Part shown: piece after piece, positions 30,461-42,890 of the stretch
Position numbering within the stretch: position 1 is the first letter of the stretch
Layout of the letters: every line of letters begins with the position of its first letter
Assembly: GCA_946406115.1 (NCBI GenBank)
Contig: OX291551.1
Location: 4,092,001-4,156,000, forward strand
DNA length: 64,000 nt
Origin: Apoda limacodes
Taxonomy: Eukaryota; Arthropoda; Insecta; Lepidoptera; Limacodidae
Reading direction: 5' to 3'
The notes under the pieces: generated by a model
The model's database searches: none
What the model was told of the DNA's origin: nothing
The model's input: the letters and a program-made list of their open reading frames with translations, nothing else
Translations under genes and position numbers: made by a program

Positions 30461-32334
30461 TTTGTGATGTAAACGACACAATAATCACTATCAAAACTAT
30501 GAAAAGAGATACGTGCAGGCTGCCTGCACAATAACATGGCTATATTTCTGAATTGCGATGTAACTGCGCCAAATCCTGCTTAAATAAATGTTTACATCAT
30601 TGTTATATATAGGACCTGTATAAAAGACTAATTAGTTAGTTTGTTAGTTAGACTAATTAATTAATTGTCTATGTCTATGTTTCTGAAAACGTTCTGTCGA
30701 TTGCTATATTACGCACTTTTGCTAGTTGGGTAAGCACTATATAGGTGACATATTAATTAATGACCGGTTTTAATTAATTTATGATTTTGGTGAATTGTCC
30801 AACCACAAGAATAACTATTGTTTGTATCTCCTAATAGCTATCCTCTTTTTTGCTTTAGCCGCATGTCAAGTTAAAAAAGTAAATCAAGAAAACAATTCAC
30901 TTGATAACCGGAAGTAATTCTAAATGTGATTCCCCCAGAATCATTAGTGTCATCTCACTTGTAAAATTAAGTAACCACTGTGTTATTACAGCGTTTTTGT
31001 AACATAATAACCTGTTTTACGTACGTTTTTGTGCGTAAACTCGTTCAATTTTAGTCATTGCATCATTTTATTACTTACACTACGTCTTAACTTAGTGAAT
31101 TATGTACATATGTATACTTATAATGTGTTGTATAATGTTTACTCAATATACTTGCTGCGAAGCAATTTAATTTTAATATTTGTTACAAATATTGCTTGAT
31201 CAATTAATGTCTTATTTCTAATCTTTACTCAGAATTGAGGCCATCAAATCATAAACGGAGTACATAATTTAAAGCAAAATATATTATTCATTAGACATTT
31301 TTTTAATGTAGGATATTTTTTTATTTGCTTCTAGAAGTATGTAGTTGATTTGCTTCATTATGCAGTAGCTGTAAAGAATATTTATTACAATGTAAAACAT
31401 TGTATAGTCAGTATTTTGGTAAATTGCACAAAAGACTATATTATAAAGATAATACAAAGACTTTTTTTACACCTTTTGTGTGTGTTGTGTGTTGATCATT
31501 TTTGGGACAGAGTTTGTGAAAGCGAACGTCTGTGAATTTGACTAACCGGGTTAAATACTGAAAGGACCAACCCCTTTGGGGTCTCGGAGACATGTTTTGT
31601 GATTTTGAATTATTTAAATACAAAATATTGTTGTCAGCTTTTGTCACAATAAATAAATACTAGAAAGTTTGGTTCTTTAAACAGCAATGGCAAATAAAAT
31701 AATAATATTGTAATTTGCCTTCTAGAACTTGCGAATGCCGGACGTGTCGCGAGTTAACAAGGTTAATGTCAGACATTATATCTAAGGGTAAGTCAGACAG
31801 GTCATATTACCTAAGTACGTTTTTTACATCTGTCAATCTACCATGCATGGCGTGACAGACAATCTTTCTTCGTAGCAGTGGACCCGTGAAAAAAATATAC
31901 AATATTATTAGTATTTTATTCGTAACATCCGGGGAATAAACTGTGACCATTTTCAATTTAGCATACTTATTCGGAAAACGCTTTGTCAAAGTTGTATGCA
32001 CAAACAACAAAAACAAGGCAAAGTCAAAGTTTGCGAAGTCGAGGTCACAGTATCATTTGAATAAGCCTTGTGGACAAATAATAGCACAGGAGCCGCGCGA
32101 CTCAGTGACGTCAGTAACGCAACGAAGTAACAATTGTGCAGGTGTGACTCTGTTAAGCACATAAACCGCTTTTATATCAATGATGTTATGATTTTACAAT
32201 ATTTTTACAATTACATTTACAAAAAATTAAATACGATCTTCCTTATTTTGGCTTTCACATTATGTTCTTATTTAAAATAAATAAATATCACGAGTCGAAA
32301 TTGTGTGAATATTATTCCACCAAAAACATAAATT
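30461..32334. other. No gene seen; candidate regulatory patch at 32.1 kb
   Basis: AT-rich with short chance frames. The only GC-richer patch, 32085-32160, is listed separately. Confidence 0.35.
32105..32146 (+). promoter_or_regulatory. CRE-like site with initiator/DPE-like pair (weak candidate)
   Basis: TGACGTCA at 32106-32113 is a consensus cAMP-response element. It overlaps TCAGTAA, an initiator-like motif with A at 32113, and AGGTGTG begins at +28, one base off a downstream promoter element. No linked exon is identified. Confidence 0.25.
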
Positions 32335-32692
32335 TGAAATTAGAGCCAAGTTCAATATTACGAATATGCGTCGTTTCTAAAATTTGGTTTGTTTGTAAAA
32401 ACTAGTGAAGTCAAATCCTGAGCTTGAATTACATTCCAAGTGAAATAAATGCATTGTGTAAATACAAGTAATTATCTGTTAAAATTAAGACTACCTATTA
32501 AGTAGCAAACAATGCAGTAGTACCAAGAAACAAAGAATTGTTATATAAATTCATTTTGGAATGTTGAACGTTCATATAACTAAATTTTAGGATTTTCTAC
32601 ATAGAACTTGGCACCCACATAGATCTCAATCCTATTGTCGGCGAAGTCGACAACGATGCATATTCGTAATATTGAACTTGGCTCTCATTTCA
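32335..32692. mobile_element. MITE with about 35-nt inverted ends
   Basis: TGAAATTAGAGCCAAGTTCA, ATATTACGAATATGC at 32335-32369 is repeated inverted at 32658-32692 (GCATATTCGTAAT, ATTGAACTTGGCTCTCATTT, CA). About 358 nt, non-coding. A partial internal inverted copy of the AAGTTC segment lies near 32597. Confidence 0.8.
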
Positions 32693-33279
32693 CACTTATA
32701 TTTTGATAGATTATTATTACTTTTTGTACAGAAATTATTATATTTTTATCCACTTTCATACTTTACTTTGTTGATACTAATTATCATAAATTTTTAGTTT
32801 TCAGATTTGTTCCTTTGTGTTAGCTTAATAGTCTACCTTTATGCCAAATATCAAGTTTCTAGGTCATCTGGAAGTGGGTTAGGTTTTTGATCAATCAGTA
32901 AGTGAGTAAGACAGTCATGAAAAGCCGGTGTTCAATCCTAATTTAAATTTATCAATAACTTTTTTAAGCTACATTTATGAAAATTTGGGTTCTAGACAAA
33001 AAGATAGGTTAAATAGGTTTCGAGCTGTGAAGAGGCAAAAGTAGCTCGAAAAGGTTCTTGTAATATTACACATGGCTGCTGTGTTGCCAGTTCCTTTTTC
33101 CTTGAACTTGGCTGCACACACACACACTACCGCGTGTTTAGATATTGGGTAAAATTAGACAAAATACCTTTTATTGTTTCCGACGTTTTGACCGACTTAC
33201 ACCGATCGTGGTCACTATTTAGTACTATTTGGCTAAAAAAATTAATTCCTACCCGACAAGGACTGAACAGCAAAAGGAC
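32693..33279. other. No gene seen
   Basis: AT-rich; the phrase ATCAAGTTTCTAGGTCATCT near 32850 looks repeat-derived but no ends are visible. Confidence 0.3.
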
Positions 33280-33798
33280 TTAAGGGTGTTATCGGTAATA
33301 AAACAGAAATTTGAGGTTTTTTCAAGTTAAATTAAACGTAAATGGTAATAATTTTAAGCAAACTTATTTGATTACCGTTTTAAGTGTAGGTACCTTTATC
33401 TAGAATTTCATATAGAAAAGAAATTTTAAAAAATATCATTTAGAATCGGAGAAAAACTTATTTTCACAATTTTCAACATTAACAGCGAACTTCAGAATTT
33501 TCTGTTAAAGAATATAAAATAGAAATTATTTCATAAAACTCCTAAAAAAAATATTTTAGGAATCTAAATTTTACACAATCTAGTCATAATACTAAAACTT
33601 TAACAACTTAAAAAATATACAGTATTTGTAAAATGACTTCTGGTCAAAAAAAATACAGTTATAAAAAGCGAATGTTATAAATTATGAATTCAAATCATTT
33701 CATTACAATTAATTTCAAAGTGTGTGAGCCGTGCACATGTCCACGTGCAAATCGGGAGTTTGTATGGCGGGCGGCCCAGCAACCGATAACACTCTTAA
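33280..33798. mobile_element. TTAA-flanked MITE (piggyBac-type target site)
   Basis: TTAA at 33280-33283 is followed by GGGTGTTATCGGT (33284-33296). ACCGATAACACTC (33782-33794) is followed by TTAA (33795-33798). The ends differ at one position. A 511-nt non-coding element with exact TTAA duplication is the hallmark of piggyBac-superfamily insertion. Confidence 0.75.
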
Positions 33799-36278
33799 AA
33801 AGCAACTAGATAAAAAGTCCACTCACCCATCTCGCACACAAATGATTATTTAGACGGATATGGCCTATTTAGCCAAACCCGTCAGCTGAATAATCGGCTG
33901 GATACTGCCAGGAGTCACGGTGTGTACCGGCTGCCTATTGATTTGGCTGGTTAATAGATCAGAAAGACAAACCGACCGTGTCATAATACAGAGACAATCC
34001 TCTTCATGAATAGACTGAAGATAAACAGAGATAACAAACGAATATCAGAATGAACTAGGTTTTATTCCTCACTCTCCTGATAAATGTCTTTTTATTAAAT
34101 TGACACAAATAGCATCAAATTAGGAAAAAGGTACATAATTGCAAATATTCTATACTCGTAGGAAACTAAAGCCTAACAAGAAAAAAAAACAAAATTAAAA
34201 ATAAATGTTGCTAATTTGAAGCGATATAAAAAAAAAACTAAACATGATTTGTGCTTTATTTAAAGACAGTCTCAAATATCATTTTAATATTCAATCAATT
34301 CAACGAAACAATCGCTTTGACCTCCGAACTTTTCTTTGTTGATACCACATCACATCATACATAGTTGAATATTACGACTTTGACACATCATTTTTAAAAT
34401 TAAGTAATTGACTGGAATTGATAAATTTAATATTCGCTTTGGGATATAAATTTATGTCAGAAGAAACTATTGTTCTTTTTTGATATTATACCTAGACCCA
34501 CACACATAGGAACGAACTTGCACACATATGTACATGGAGAGAAAGAGGTTTTTAAAGACGTAAATCTTCCATTTGCTTTCTTAGCACTTAAACTACTATT
34601 AATCATGGCTTATCAATATTAAAGGTGAAAATAGACTTTAATATTAAAATAGATATTTAAATTAGATAACTGTTGTTCTATTTTTAAGTGCAGCCGTTAC
34701 AAAAAACTATTTTCTACAAGCAAAGTCACTTGCTGATCTTCTATAATTTAACAATTAGTTCAAGATAACCATAACAGGAAACTAAAAATGTGCCATTTGC
34801 TATTCTAGGCTTCTTGCCACCGTAACGAGATCCATTCAAACTAAGTTATTGCTCACAGGACGCCAAATCAAAACATTTGGAAATAGATGTGGCGACGGAA
34901 TCGAAAATAGATGTCGTTGATTTAATGGAGTGACCTGCTATGCTGCCTTTTCTATAAATAGTCTATTTATTTTGTCTATTTATTTTGTGTCTATTTATTT
35001 AATTTTATTGCAACAAAAATTTATTAACTTAATTATGCAAGAAAAACTAAAAAAGAAATATAAATAATTCTATTTTGCATATCATACCTGTTTTTTTTAA
35101 CTGTTATAAATTAAAAATCTCGCCAAACGGACACTGCAGTTACACAGTATAGCTTACGCCGAAACATTTAAGAAAAAACGCAATATATGAATATATGTTT
35201 TGTGTTACAGCAGCGGGTCGCTCTTGCTCGTGTATTGCCGAAACATTATGCATAATAACAAAAAATATCTTCAAACGTAGAAGACGTATTTTCAATTTAA
35301 GAAATAGTAGGTACATTTCGTAGCTTCGGTATCAACAAGAAGAAGATATTTGATTACCACAGATAATAAAAGCAATATATGGCAGTGTATAAGCCACGGT
35401 CGGATAAGAAAAGGGCAACACCGGCAGTGTTATATGATACGAACCGTATTTAGGAGTTTTGGCGCGCATCTTAAGAAGGAGTGGTGTTTTTTTCTGTTTA
35501 ATTTTTCTAAATTTATTTAGTGTGCTTCGATGTATATATTTTAGCAGTGTTTAAAGGAAACGTGTTAAGAATTGTGCAGCGAAGGCTCATGAATAGCGAA
35601 TTATGAAGAAATAAGCAGGACATGACGCGCAAATTCGGAAGGATGCACACAAAATCTCCCGCCCGATAAGATAAAACTTATATATGGCGCTTCGCCAAAC
35701 TTAGATATAAGCACGTGACTATATCTACACATAACTCTGGAGAAATGATATGCTATAATGCGAAATCTGGTCTCCACATCGAAGTGGGAAGAAAGGAAGG
35801 AACCGTATTTAGCTACTTTTAACCCCAATATAACTGAAAAACTTCACTTAGTCCAAAATAGAGGTATTAAATAATTAACTAACTTATTCATTTAAAAACT
35901 AACAATGTACTTATGCTGTAAAAGAAAGCGAAAAAATAAATTTGAATAAAACACGAGAGATAGATGGGTAAATCATTTCTACATAATCTGCAGCATAACA
36001 TTACAACAGACAAATAAACCGCGACGTGTAAAGTAAACAGTCGGTTATGAGATCTCCGGGAATGAGGCCGGCCGGTCTACTACTGCAACAGATTTGGCGA
36101 TATTTCGTAATGATAACAAAACATGGCGGCATTGGCGCGACGCCAACTGCAGCAGCTTCCAGATTAACTAGAGAAACACATTTTAGTAAAAAGACTATTG
36201 CGTGTCTCATGTCAGTAAATACAATAAAAAAGTTTTGGAATTATATTTTAATTTGAACTGTTACTGTTATTATAGGTA
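33799..36278. other. No gene seen
   Basis: AT-rich throughout. Short T/A-rich tandem stretches occur at 34960-35010. A weak plus-strand acceptor-like TTTTGTGTTACAG at 35198-35210 has no coding block behind it. Confidence 0.35.
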
Positions 36279-36623
36279 ATTAAGAACTAAACGAACTTGC
36301 CTTGTGAAGTTTGATATCTAATTATACGAATGTCTTAACCGAGGACGAATATAGTTTACATGCAGCAGTACGCAAGATTATATTGTCCTAATCACACCTT
36401 TTTAGCTATAAAAATGCTTATTGAAATTAAAAATTACATATTAGGTATACCTACAGATGTGCATCCCTCCATATTGCCCGCTTCTGACTGCTATTATTTA
36501 GAGCCAATGTTTTTGACAGATCTCGAAAACTTCAAGGGAGGGCGGGAACATTATAGTCTTCGGTCAAGAAAATCGTATAATTAGATATCAAACTTCACCA
36601 GGTAAGTTCGTTTGATTCTTAAT
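36279..36623. mobile_element. MITE with about 65-nt inverted repeats
   Basis: AATTAAGAACTAAACGAACT, TGCCTTGTGAAGTTTGATAT, CTAATTATACGA at 36279-36330 is inverted at 36572-36623, and pairing extends inward through the GTCTTCGGTCAAGA phrase. About 345 nt. Just outside the right arm a direct copy of the CCGA..GACGA..TTTACATG phrase follows. Confidence 0.75.
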
Positions 36624-36859
36624 TATAGTTCGTATCTCTCCCGAAGACGATTACACTTTACATGTAGATGTTTAGAGCGTCGAAAAAATTTAACATGAAA
36701 ACAATCGACATATAAGTATATTATCTGATCTTGTCTATATGGATATTATTAACGTTATATATAGGTTTAAAGCGCGCACAATTTCGAGCGTTAAATATAA
36801 AGATGTTATTTCTCCAGAAGTGTTTACCATTATGCGTAGGGAGATATCTTTAAGTATCT

Positions 36860-37110
36860 GGAGTGCAAAGGATTTGGCATCAACATAAATACCGATTATA
36901 TCACTCATTTACTATTTGCCACATTGTGGTCATGACAAAATCGCTAGAAGACAGCGGCACGGCGAATGGAGACCTCAGCAGAGTTGTGACTACCAACCAC
37001 CAACAACTAGGCCTTAAAATGAACATGGATAACACGAAGGTTATGTCACGTCCATGTAGCGCCTATACCGGTTGTTGGGAACGCTACTCTCTTTACATTG
37101 ACTCACTTTG
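36860..37110 (+). pseudogene. Degenerate RTE-type reverse transcriptase fragment
   Basis: The plus strand reads NTDYITHLLFA, then after a frame change VVMTKSLED, DLSRVV and LGLKMNMDNTKVMS. This is the segment around the catalytic (F/Y)ADD box of RTE LINEs (NTEYITHLRFADDIVVMAxS, GLKMNMDKTKVM). The second Asp pair is destroyed by the shift. Only this part of RT remains. Confidence 0.75.
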
Positions 37111-37149
37111 ATAATGGCATACCAAGGCAATAACGAGGCGAGACATACA

Positions 37150-37690
37150 AAACTTATAATTTCATCATGCGTTCTAGTAAAGAATTCAAAAATGCCAATA
37201 CTCTAATATACCTACGGAAAGCCTTCGTTCTCCCTCAGTTAGAATATACGGCCGTTGTTTGGAATCCAATCTACAATAAGTATATTAAAGCAGTCGAAGT
37301 AGTTCAAAAAAAATCTGCGTACATTATACTACAAATTTCATAGCAAACGTCTGTCTTATGCAAAGTTACTAAATAAATATAATCTCATGACCTTCAGTGC
37401 CGTCGAACATTTTTGGGCTCCCTAACTCTTCTTAAAATCTGCCAAAACAAATTTGACTGTACCCAACTCATAAATAGGATGTGTTACAGAGTTACAACTC
37501 GCACCTGTCCTCAGCGTAGGTCCGACTCTATAAGCTGTTTGCTGTTGGTTGTATAAGTACCAACGCGGGCGAACGGGCTCCCCTGAGACGCCTCATGCAT
37601 TCATACAATACATTATTTAATGACATTGCTATACTTACAATACATATACAAAAGTATAGGCAACATATTTTTGTATATAATAAAATAAAA
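37150..37690 (+). pseudogene. Degenerate jockey/CR1-like RT C-terminal fragment
   Basis: The plus strand reads RSSKEFKNANTLIYLRKAFV, LPQLEYTAVVWNPIYNKYI and KAVEVVQKKSAYII, then in shifted frames KRLSYAKLLNKYNL and LRRLMHSYNTLFNDI. This matches the thumb/C-terminal region of jockey or CR1-type pol proteins (LExxxxVWNPxxxxxxxxIExVQ). Several frameshifts. It abuts but does not belong to the RTE fragment before it. Confidence 0.75.
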
Positions 37691-38210
37691 CTCTATCTCA
37701 TTGTTAAAAAAAAATAATACACATTGTTTTTTCTCAACTCAGATAAAATGAAATTAAAATTATCCTCATAAGTACATAGTTATAATTAATATCAAATTAA
37801 AAAAAATAATTATAATCTTGCCTTGATGTTCCGTTTACTTACACTAATTATTACCTGTATCTGAGGTTTGTTGTGTTGATTACTTTTTTTATATCTATAC
37901 CTTATAACTATAACTATTAACTATTATGTAAAAGTAATCGTTTGTAAACCCTAATCAAGAAAATAAAATAAAAATACTATAACAGGCGGTGTTATTACCG
38001 GAATTGAATGCTCTTACGACGGACGTGCAGCCAAGCATTTACTTATATTTACTACAGAATGAGATGGTTAGTATACTGATAGGTAGGTACATGCCTCCAT
38101 TATGGATAAGATGGTATCGAGGTGCATCATTAGTAAACAACTGTATTATTGCAAATAGTAAGCAAGTTAACTAGCTGTGTTCCGCAGTTTTACTCGCTTT
38201 ATATATAGCA
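37691..38210. other. No gene seen
   Basis: AT-rich non-coding sequence. Confidence 0.35.
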
Positions 38211-38659
38211 CTAGCTTTTGCCAGCGGCTTCGCCCGCCGTAAATTTGGTTATCGGCATAGGATTCTTACGGCAACTCCTCAATTATAAAAAAACACAGAA
38301 TGTAAATTTTTTTTAAATAATACGTACCGCCCTTCCCCCTCCCCCTCATGACTGCCCGCCGGCCTCGCACATCATAAATGCGCGCGCAATGCTTGATAAT
38401 TATTTTGCTGCCACGTTATTTTAAAACTGCCATATCTCCGAAGATATTCATTGAAATCGAATGATGAACAAGGTAAAAAAAAACCCGATTTTGAAACATT
38501 TTCCGCTCCTATTTGTGTTAGCGTAATGATATATATCCTAAAACCTTCCTCGATAAATGGGCTATCCAACACAGAAAGATTTTTTAAAATCCGACCAGTA
38601 GTTTCTGAGATTAGCGCGTTCAAACAAACAAACACTTCAGCTTTATATATTAGTATAGA
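38211..38659 (-). mobile_element. Helitron-like non-autonomous element with both ends
   Basis: In element sense it starts TCTATACTAATATATAAAGC (38659) and ends GGCGAAGCCGCTGGCAAAAG, CTAG (38211), with A before TC and T after CTAG: a precise A|T insertion as expected for Helitrons. A short GCGG/CCGC stem lies just before the end. The interior holds GAAACTACTGGTCGGATTTT and CATATCTCCGAAGATATTCA on their respective strands. 449 nt, non-coding. Confidence 0.8.
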
Positions 38660-39256
38660 TTTAACAATTCGGAAAGTTACGTCATGTTAATGAATGTATT
38701 TTTTATTCAATGTAATTTTAAAAAGTAAATACTTACATAAGTAAGTTTTTAAGTTACTATTCGCATATCAATTTGATAATAAATCAACATAATATACCAA
38801 TATAATCTCATGATACTATGATACTAATTATAAAATACCTATTACAAGTAAATGTTACTCGACAGAAATAAAACTAAACACAACTGACAAAAAACGACAA
38901 CCATCATAAAAAAAAACCCTAAATGGTAATTTAACAATAATAAATTAGATAATACCTTCTTCAGAAATAAAGGACCGATTAACTGTGTTTTAGACAAACA
39001 GTCGCCGTAACAATCTCGTCCCACATTATTATTTTTGACATATACAACTTTAAACGCATTTTATACATCTCGTAAATTTTAAACATCTGTCATAAAGATT
39101 AACATGCATGAGAAATGTGAAATACAAAATGCGTTTTAAAACTAAACAGTGGGAAAGAGAAAGGAAGCTAAATAGAACAAATCAGTAAATCTTAATAAAT
39201 TGGTTTGAAAGTTTTATAACAATTTCAAATCTAATGTAAATCTTAAATTATCTAGT
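38660..39256. other. No gene seen
   Basis: AT-rich non-coding sequence. Confidence 0.35.
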
Positions 39257-39618
39257 AAAAACCCGGCCAAGTGCGAGTCGGACTCGCGCACGAACGGTTC
39301 CGAACCATTATCTATAGGAACGGCAAAAAAAATTACGCTTGATGTATGGGAGCCCCCTTAAATATTTGATATATTTTAATTTAATTATGATTTTTTTAAA
39401 TGAATATACATATAACTAAATATTCTGTGAACAATTCAACCGTCTACCTGTTACCGTTATCAATATTAAGCAAACTGTTCAATTCTGTTTTTTAGTATTC
39501 GTTGTTATAGAGGCAACAGAAATACATCATTTGTAAAAAATTCAACTGTCTAATTATCATGGTTCATAAGATACGGCCAGCGAGCCCATTTTTACTCTTT
39601 GGGTACGGAACCCTTAAA
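39257..39618 (-). mobile_element. GGTTCCGTA/TTGGCCGG repeat without 5S segment
   Basis: On plus: AAAACCCGGCCAAGTGCGAG, TCGGACTCGCGCACGAACGG at the left and TTTGGGTACGGAACCCTTAA at the right. The inner ATACATCATTTGTAAAAAATTC and GATACGGCC phrases match the 11.3 kb copy in inverse. Confidence 0.8.
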
Positions 39619-39854
39619 TGGGAAAACTTCCGAAAACATAAAATATAAATAATAAAAACATAAAACATTTTGCGGATATCTATATAATAAACTTATGCAC
39701 CGATTACGTCCAAAACAATTTTCGTTAGTAGTATTGATAAGGCCCTATGATCTTATTTTTTTTTTGAGAATTTTAGATCATGTAGTTTGAAAGTTAGAGG
39801 GAAAGAGGACACATTTTTTTTAACTTCAGAAGGGAACTTTGGAACTTTGGAAAA

Positions 39855-39920
39855 AACCTTATGGAACGCAAGCCTAACTTAATGCGTGTAGGTACGACAC
39901 GCACTTGGTCGGGTATTTCT
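39855..39920 (+). mobile_element. Diverged end of a TTGGCCGG-type repeat
   Basis: ATGGAACGCAAGCCTAACTT, AATGCGTG and GACACGCACTTGGTCGGGT. The same subtype (CCTAACTTAATGCGTG) ends the fragments at 51.3 and 52.07 kb. Confidence 0.55.
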
Positions 39921-40298
39921 TTCTCAAACATACTTTTACTATATTTTGCAAAAAGAACTCTCAATCTGAACTGTCAGTTATATTTTCACGGTTAAGCTTG
40001 TACCTTAGAAAAGGTTTCATAGACTCCTGCAATAAGTAAATTCATCAGAAGAAATTTCCAATTTCAAGCGAACTTAACTACGGAACGAACAGTAGGTATG
40101 TGATATTTTTCCTACCAATCAACTATCATCATGATAAATGATAACACTTGGATTTTCTATTATGTAACGGTACACACTACAATATAGCCATAGATACGCA
40201 TACCTAATTCGAGATCTGATTCGGGCCGATTGCTGCGATACCGATTAAGAAAGAGATATCTTTTGCATCCAAAAATAAATTAGGACGTAGCTTAACTA

Positions 40299-40440
40299 TC
40301 TATAAAGAGATAAATTTGTTGGTTTGTTTTTAACCCTATTATCTCTTCGACCACTGAACCGATTTCACGAATTGTAGGAAGCTACACCATTTCATAATAA
40401 CAAAGGGTATAAAATACATTGTTTTAATAAGAGTAAATTT
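40299..40440 (+). mobile_element. Helitron-like 5' part
   Basis: TCTATAAAGAGATAAATTTG preceded by A, then CCACTGAACCGATTTCACGA and GGAAGCTACACCATTTC follow the order of the lepidopteran TCTATACTAATATTATAAAG element class. The 3' end is missing. Confidence 0.5.
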
Positions 40441-41297
40441 GGAGTTTGAAATATTACTATTTGTAAATTAAGACGGAATAAAAAGGCACTATTCCTTCAC
40501 GGTGCAACAAAGAAATGGCGTCATTTATTATTTTATTTGCATGTGGCAAACATGCATACAATACAATTGAATTGATTTCAGGTACCAACATAGCTCGAGG
40601 GACACAGAAGGACAAAGAATACGTTTATCCTGATACTATATACTTCCTCACATGTCGCAACACTGATCTGATATTTGGTATAGCCGGACTTTAGGCTTCT
40701 AGGGTATATAGAGACAATCTTACGTTACATTTTATTGTGTAGGATATTTCTGTAGGATAAACATTCAAATTGCTTGGAAAAATCTTTAGGTTTATTATTT
40801 GTTTTTAGAATTTAATTTTTTTGGTTGATACGTATTCGTTAAAACGTGACCGCTAATATAACCTAAGCAAAAAAACAGAAATATAATTGGTTTACAATTC
40901 GCAAATACATCATATTAAATTACAATCAATCACTGTCATGTCACCATGACTCGTAATCGATTTAAAGAAACGTGGAAATTGAGTTAAAGCCTTGTTTCAT
41001 TACAATAAAGTCTGAATTCCAACATCTTCATTAACTGGCTTATTTGTATAGACTGGACGATAAAAAAACTCAGTTCTATGCGGCAAGGCAACGTAATGTG
41101 AAGGTAGCGATTACTTGGCTTTCGCAGCGATGCGCCAAATGGCTACCGCTTTCTTCTATCCGTCTCACAAGTTCGCTTTACAAACAAGGTAAAGGATTAA
41201 TGTCTGAGATAGGGTTCCCACAAAATTCAATGGCCTTATTCTTTTAAAAAAAATAATACAATTTTATACTGAAAATCCTGAATCGTGGACACAGCGG
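40441..41297. other. No gene seen; one GC-richer chance frame
   Basis: The frame at 41044-41247 ends near a donor-like AACAAG|GTAAAG (41185-41196) but has no acceptor or recognisable peptide. Confidence 0.3.
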
Positions 41298-41605
41298 GAC
41301 TGCCACAAGCACAAAATTGCTCAGCGCGCAATAGATCGAGCTCTATGCTTGTGGATTCCCTCATAGGTCTAATCCGAACTGAGGATATCAGGAAGAGGAG
41401 TGGGCTGACCTAATTTTTGTCGGGGAACAAACCTAGACATACCGAGAAGCAGACCCGCTAGGACCCGCCTAAGCCGCGTTAAGCCACCCTCCAGCTCAAT
41501 GGAGAGGCGGCCAGTAGTATCTCAGAAGCTATGCGCAAGGCAGAGGACCGTGGAAAGTGGGGTGTCATGGAGGAGGCTGTCCAGCAGTCGACCAAAATAA
41601 GCTAA
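41298..41605 (+). mobile_element. RTE-type LINE C-terminal fragment (degenerate)
   Basis: The plus strand reads HKIAQRAIDRAL and, after shifts, SELRISGRG, then SEAMRKAEDRGKWGVMEEAV and QQSTK. RTE open frames end with xQRAMERAMLGVSLxDRIRN..WMRxAEDRxxWRxMEEAYVQQWT. The A/T-rich YGATGA-type end follows at 41595-41605. Confidence 0.7.
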
Positions 41606-42890
41606 TATGATGAGGATATAATAACAGTGTTCTAAACTGAGTAATGATAATTGTGCTTTTTCAAATGATTTGTTTTTAAGTGTTTAATAAACTCTCTGTC
41701 AGGAATTATGTGTGGATTAAGTCGCCTTTAACATCTGACTTGGCTAGACGACTGCTTTTATATGAAAACAGGCAGGCAAAACCGAAAAGGTTTAACGTGA
41801 TCTCCGAAGAACGAAGCACAAAAGCGAAGCTCAGAAAAATTTCACCCATGTCACCCAATATCAATAAATGACCACGCCCGACATGGAAGAATGTATCGGC
41901 CATAATATAATAATTCAAATGGCCATTTTATATCGTTCCGAGCGACTAAAAGGTAAGGTTAAAAGAAAGTATTGTATTCGTACAAAAAAATGAAGTTATG
42001 ATTTGGATAGGAATCGGTTCTACAAAGAACCTAACAGAGTTACCTAAAGAATTATGCGAGCGCGTCATAAGCTCTTACTCCTTAACTAATATCACAGCTT
42101 AAAATTCATTCATACAGTAAAATTTAAATTCAATTATTTGCTGCAGTATAGGTAATCATCAGTGATCACTTTTGCTAAATCGGACAAAATGTAACAGCAC
42201 CCAACTAGCCACACGTGACCCTATAGGCTATTCGGCTGAGCTCGCCCCCCGTCTCGCCACTCACCTTACCCCAAGATTCCTCTGTCTACACGCCTGCAAT
42301 AGCCCTATGTCATACTTGTGTTTACTATTTATTTCAATTTGACAACCCTAGTCTCGTCACACTGATGGGAAACTTTCAAATAAGTATGTATAGGCAGAGA
42401 GCCGATACATTTACAATGTTGAGTCTAAACAAGCGACTTGCTGTTTCATTAATAAGCAACAAACTACAACCTTTCATATTATTAAGACTTGCAATAAAAA
42501 CTAAAAAAAAATCAAAAGTCTAGGACCAAAACTCCGAGCCTCCTTAAAAAAAAATTTATAAAAAAAAACCGAGTCTAAAATACTTCGGCGCTGAGAAATG
42601 ATAGTACCAGTTACGTATCGGAGAATGATAAAATTTCTGTAGAAAAGAAACTTATACATTTTATGTGCCACGATACGAGGTTTTATTTTTCAATGAATAA
42701 CTTCTGTAAAGGTCATCCATAAATTACATCATACTTATAGGTACAAGAAAATGCTCAGCGTGCTATAGCTAGCTAGCGAGTTAGGGAAGTTCAAAACGAG
42801 GGTCCAAACCATTGAAATGTCATAGCTTTAAATAATTCAAGTTCATCACATTATCCGTTCCCCCATTCTCTTCGTAAAGTAAAAGTATAT
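41606..42890. other. No gene seen; GC-richer patch 42200-42330
   Basis: Mostly AT-rich. The patch at 42200-42330 has a minus-strand donor-like GGTAAG|GTGAGT near 42265 but no supported frame. CATCCATAAATTACATCATA at 42715 resembles the start of the 23.3 kb repeat. Confidence 0.3.

Noticed and set aside
36599..36623. Possible U1 snRNA fragment
   Set aside because: Match limited to about ten bases and located inside a MITE arm; no Sm site or U1 stem-loops.
42200..42330. GC-rich patch with a minus-strand donor-like site
   Set aside because: No matching acceptor or phase-compatible frame.
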